This document shows, piece by piece, positions 62,200 to 64,000 of a stretch of DNA of 64,000 bases. Numbering within the stretch: position 1 is the stretch's first letter; each line of letters starts with the position of its first letter. The notes beneath the pieces were generated by a model. That model did no database searches, was not told where the DNA came from, and saw nothing but the letters and a program-made list of their open reading frames with translations. Source of the stretch: Tetrahymena thermophila SB210. Lineage: Eukaryota > Ciliophora > Oligohymenophorea > Hymenostomatida > Tetrahymenidae. The stretch covers positions 310,001 through 374,000 of the forward strand of contig NW_002476335.1 in assembly GCF_000189635.1 (NCBI RefSeq), written 5' to 3'. The position numbers were made by a program, and so were the translations under genes.

Positions 62200-62952
62200 T
62201 TATTTTACTTTACTTTACTTTTCTTTTTTAATTAATTAACCTAATTATTTTTAATTTTTTCAATATAATCAAAAGTATTATTTTTCTACTAATTTAATAG
62301 AGCAAGTTGTCTGTCTATGCTTATTAATCAAAAATTATAGACAATCAGGATTCTATTACCATATACAATTTTTGATGGTAAAACATAATATTAACTAAAC
62401 AGTATATATTTTTATACAGTTAATAATATGAAAATTATTATTTAGTTATTAAAAATTTTGAATTGGATTTAAAAAATGTCATCAATATGAAATATAAAGA
62501 TTTTTGAAATTTTGCATACAAAATAAATATTATTTGTTTTCAATAAAATATTCTAAACTTTGTACAATAAAATAAATTTGAACAATTTAATTATACAATA
62601 AAATTATAAAAATTATAAAATAAACATATAAAAATATTTAAATAACTTAAGTAAAAAATAAATAAATAATTAAATAAATTTATTATGTTTAGTAAAAATG
62701 ATAAATATCTATGTATTAAAAAAATATAGCTATCTAAATAAATTTATATTTAAGTAACTTTAATGAAAAATTATTTCAAATATGTTTAAAGTATGTTAGA
62801 TTATGTGATGACTTAAAGCTAAATATAATCTTATAAGGTAAATGAAATAGTGTTTTTTATTAAAATTAAGTGAAAATTTATTTTAAAACTTTTTTTTAAA
62901 TATTTCAAAAGCATTAATATTTATTTACAAAAATAGCTTTTTTACTCATAAA
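62200..62952. other. AT-rich intergenic region
   Basis: About 0.75 kb between two minus-strand genes, serving as CRIPT promoter space and the 3' flank of the next gene. It includes an ACTTTACTTTACTTTT simple repeat just upstream of CRIPT. No gene seen. Confidence 0.6.
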
Positions 62953-63984
62953 TCAAAATTAATAAATGTTTTTTTATTTAAAATTAGATTTTAAGCTGAA
63001 AGAATTCGAAATATGCTATTCACTTTCAATCTTTTCATTAAAGCTTGTGTGAAGCTATTAATTTTAAGCCATAAATGTATCGCCAATTAGAAAGTCTTAT
63101 GGATCTACTTTAGAAATTTGATCATTCTATGTTATTAACCTAGAAAAATCTGATTGTCTTTTAATAGTTTTATCAGCTTGATTTTAGGTATAACAAGATA
63201 TTTTTGATAATCTATTTTGAATCTTTGAATTTTTACTTGATTAATCATCAGAAATAAAAGACTCTTCTGAAATTTAATCACTTATTTTTTGAGTTTATAT
63301 TAACTTTTATTAATATAATAATTTTTGAGTAGCTAAATTATTTTAGGCTTGTCCCTTTTTATTTTAATTTTCTTATAAGTTTCCTTGGTCATTTTTTTTA
63401 AGCTATTTGAACTTATCTAATTAATCTTGTTGATGGTTGAAGTTGATTTATCCAAAGTTTGAAATTTAATTTTGGTTGCTCTAGAATTTTATTGCATTTT
63501 CGCGAAGATTTTTCTTACATTCCTTCAGATGCTTGGGAGGAAGGTTAATCTTATATACAATGAAATTTAAATTCCATTAAGGAAAGTATTTTTTAAAATT
63601 TCTCTGTTTATCAAAAATATCATTTTAGCTCTAATTTACAAAGAATATGGGCTAACGGGTTTATAAGTTACTGAGAGAGATTTCTTTAGGTTCAAAGCTT
63701 ACCCTTTTTATTTCTTGCTCCTATTTATTTTTGCTAACATATTATTACATAAACCCTAATAACTTTTGTTTCTTTTCTTAATTTTTAGCAATTACTTATT
63801 TTATGTTTGCATTCAGCTTACCTTTAATACACCTAGTACTTTACTTTATTATTTCGTTTTCATTTTGGAGCTTAATATTGCTATTTAATTTTAAAAAATT
63901 ATCTTCTTAACTATTGATTAAATTTTGTATTAATTCTTTCTGCTGAACATGAGATAAAATCTTAGACTTCCTCGATTCAGACAT
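62953..63984 (-). CDS. Q/N-rich protein of unknown function
   Basis: Single exon of 344 codons (343 aa), ATG 63984 to TGA 62955-62953. Not a recognised family. The N-terminal 120 residues are basic and helical (MSESRKSKILSHVQQKELIQ, then KKQKLLGFMQQYVSKNKQEQ). A short ordered block around residues 135-180 contains FKKYFPQWNLNFIVYKINLP followed by PPKHLKECKKNLRE. The rest is Gln/Asn/Ser-rich and probably disordered (KISDQISEESFISDDQSSKN). It is complete within the window, 16 bases from the right edge. Confidence 0.78.
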
Positions 63985-64000
63985 TTTATCATTGATAATT

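Noticed and set aside
1..64000. Telomeric G4T2 repeats or the 15-bp chromosome-breakage sequence
   Set aside because: Neither the repeat nor a close match was noticed on either strand; only isolated TTTGGGG occurrences such as near 37040.

Overview
This window comes from a ciliate nuclear genome, most likely Tetrahymena or a close oligohymenophorean relative. The DNA is roughly 80% A+T. No long reading frame survives under the standard code. When TAA and TAG are read as glutamine and only TGA as stop, long coherent proteins appear on both strands. Introns are short (about 48-90 bp where measured), very AT-rich and GT...AG. I saw no telomeric repeats, chromosome-breakage sequence, transposase, CRISPR array, bacterial-type operon or recognisable tRNA.

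Layout. 1-1631 (-): OSCA/TMEM63 (CSC1-like) mechanosensitive channel, running off the left edge. 2836-5313 (+): single-exon RING-IBR-RING E3 ligase. 5459-6260: a tandemly duplicated 400 bp AT-rich block. 6296-13553 (-): large WDR90/POC16 centriolar protein with an N-terminal CFAP20-like domain. 15321-16241 (+): small basic protein of unknown function. 18043-19842 (-): Q/N-rich coiled-coil protein. 21330-22832 (+): acidic/Q-rich unknown. 23826-24761 (+): EF-hand protein with a candidate myristoylation signal. 25135-28664 (-): NAA15, auxiliary subunit of the NatA N-terminal acetyltransferase. 29310-30966 (-): basic, probably nuclear unknown. 31965-32961 (+): MRH-domain (cation-dependent mannose-6-phosphate receptor/ATG27-like) membrane protein. 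33440-33850: 81-bp minisatellite in a 4.2 kb gene-free stretch. 37200-48718 (+): a cluster of two interleaved local gene families: three paralogues of an undescribed SIWD/FYQxYR protein and two DUF2306-like membrane proteins, one of which carries a frameshift. 48802-56800 (+): C-terminal half of a UBR4-type E3 ligase. 57442-60105 (-): replication protein A large subunit. 61906-62199 (-): CRIPT. 62953-63984 (-): Q-rich unknown.

The genes are independent eukaryotic transcription units with no shared pathway. Themes are protein turnover (RBR, UBR4), co-translational acetylation (NAA15), centriole structure (POC16) and DNA replication/repair (RPA1). The most novel items are the SIWD-domain paralogue cluster, the broken DUF2306 copy, the minisatellite, and two structured GC-richer islands followed by T-runs that could be small Pol III-type RNAs. 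All product names rest on motifs read by eye; no database search was run.
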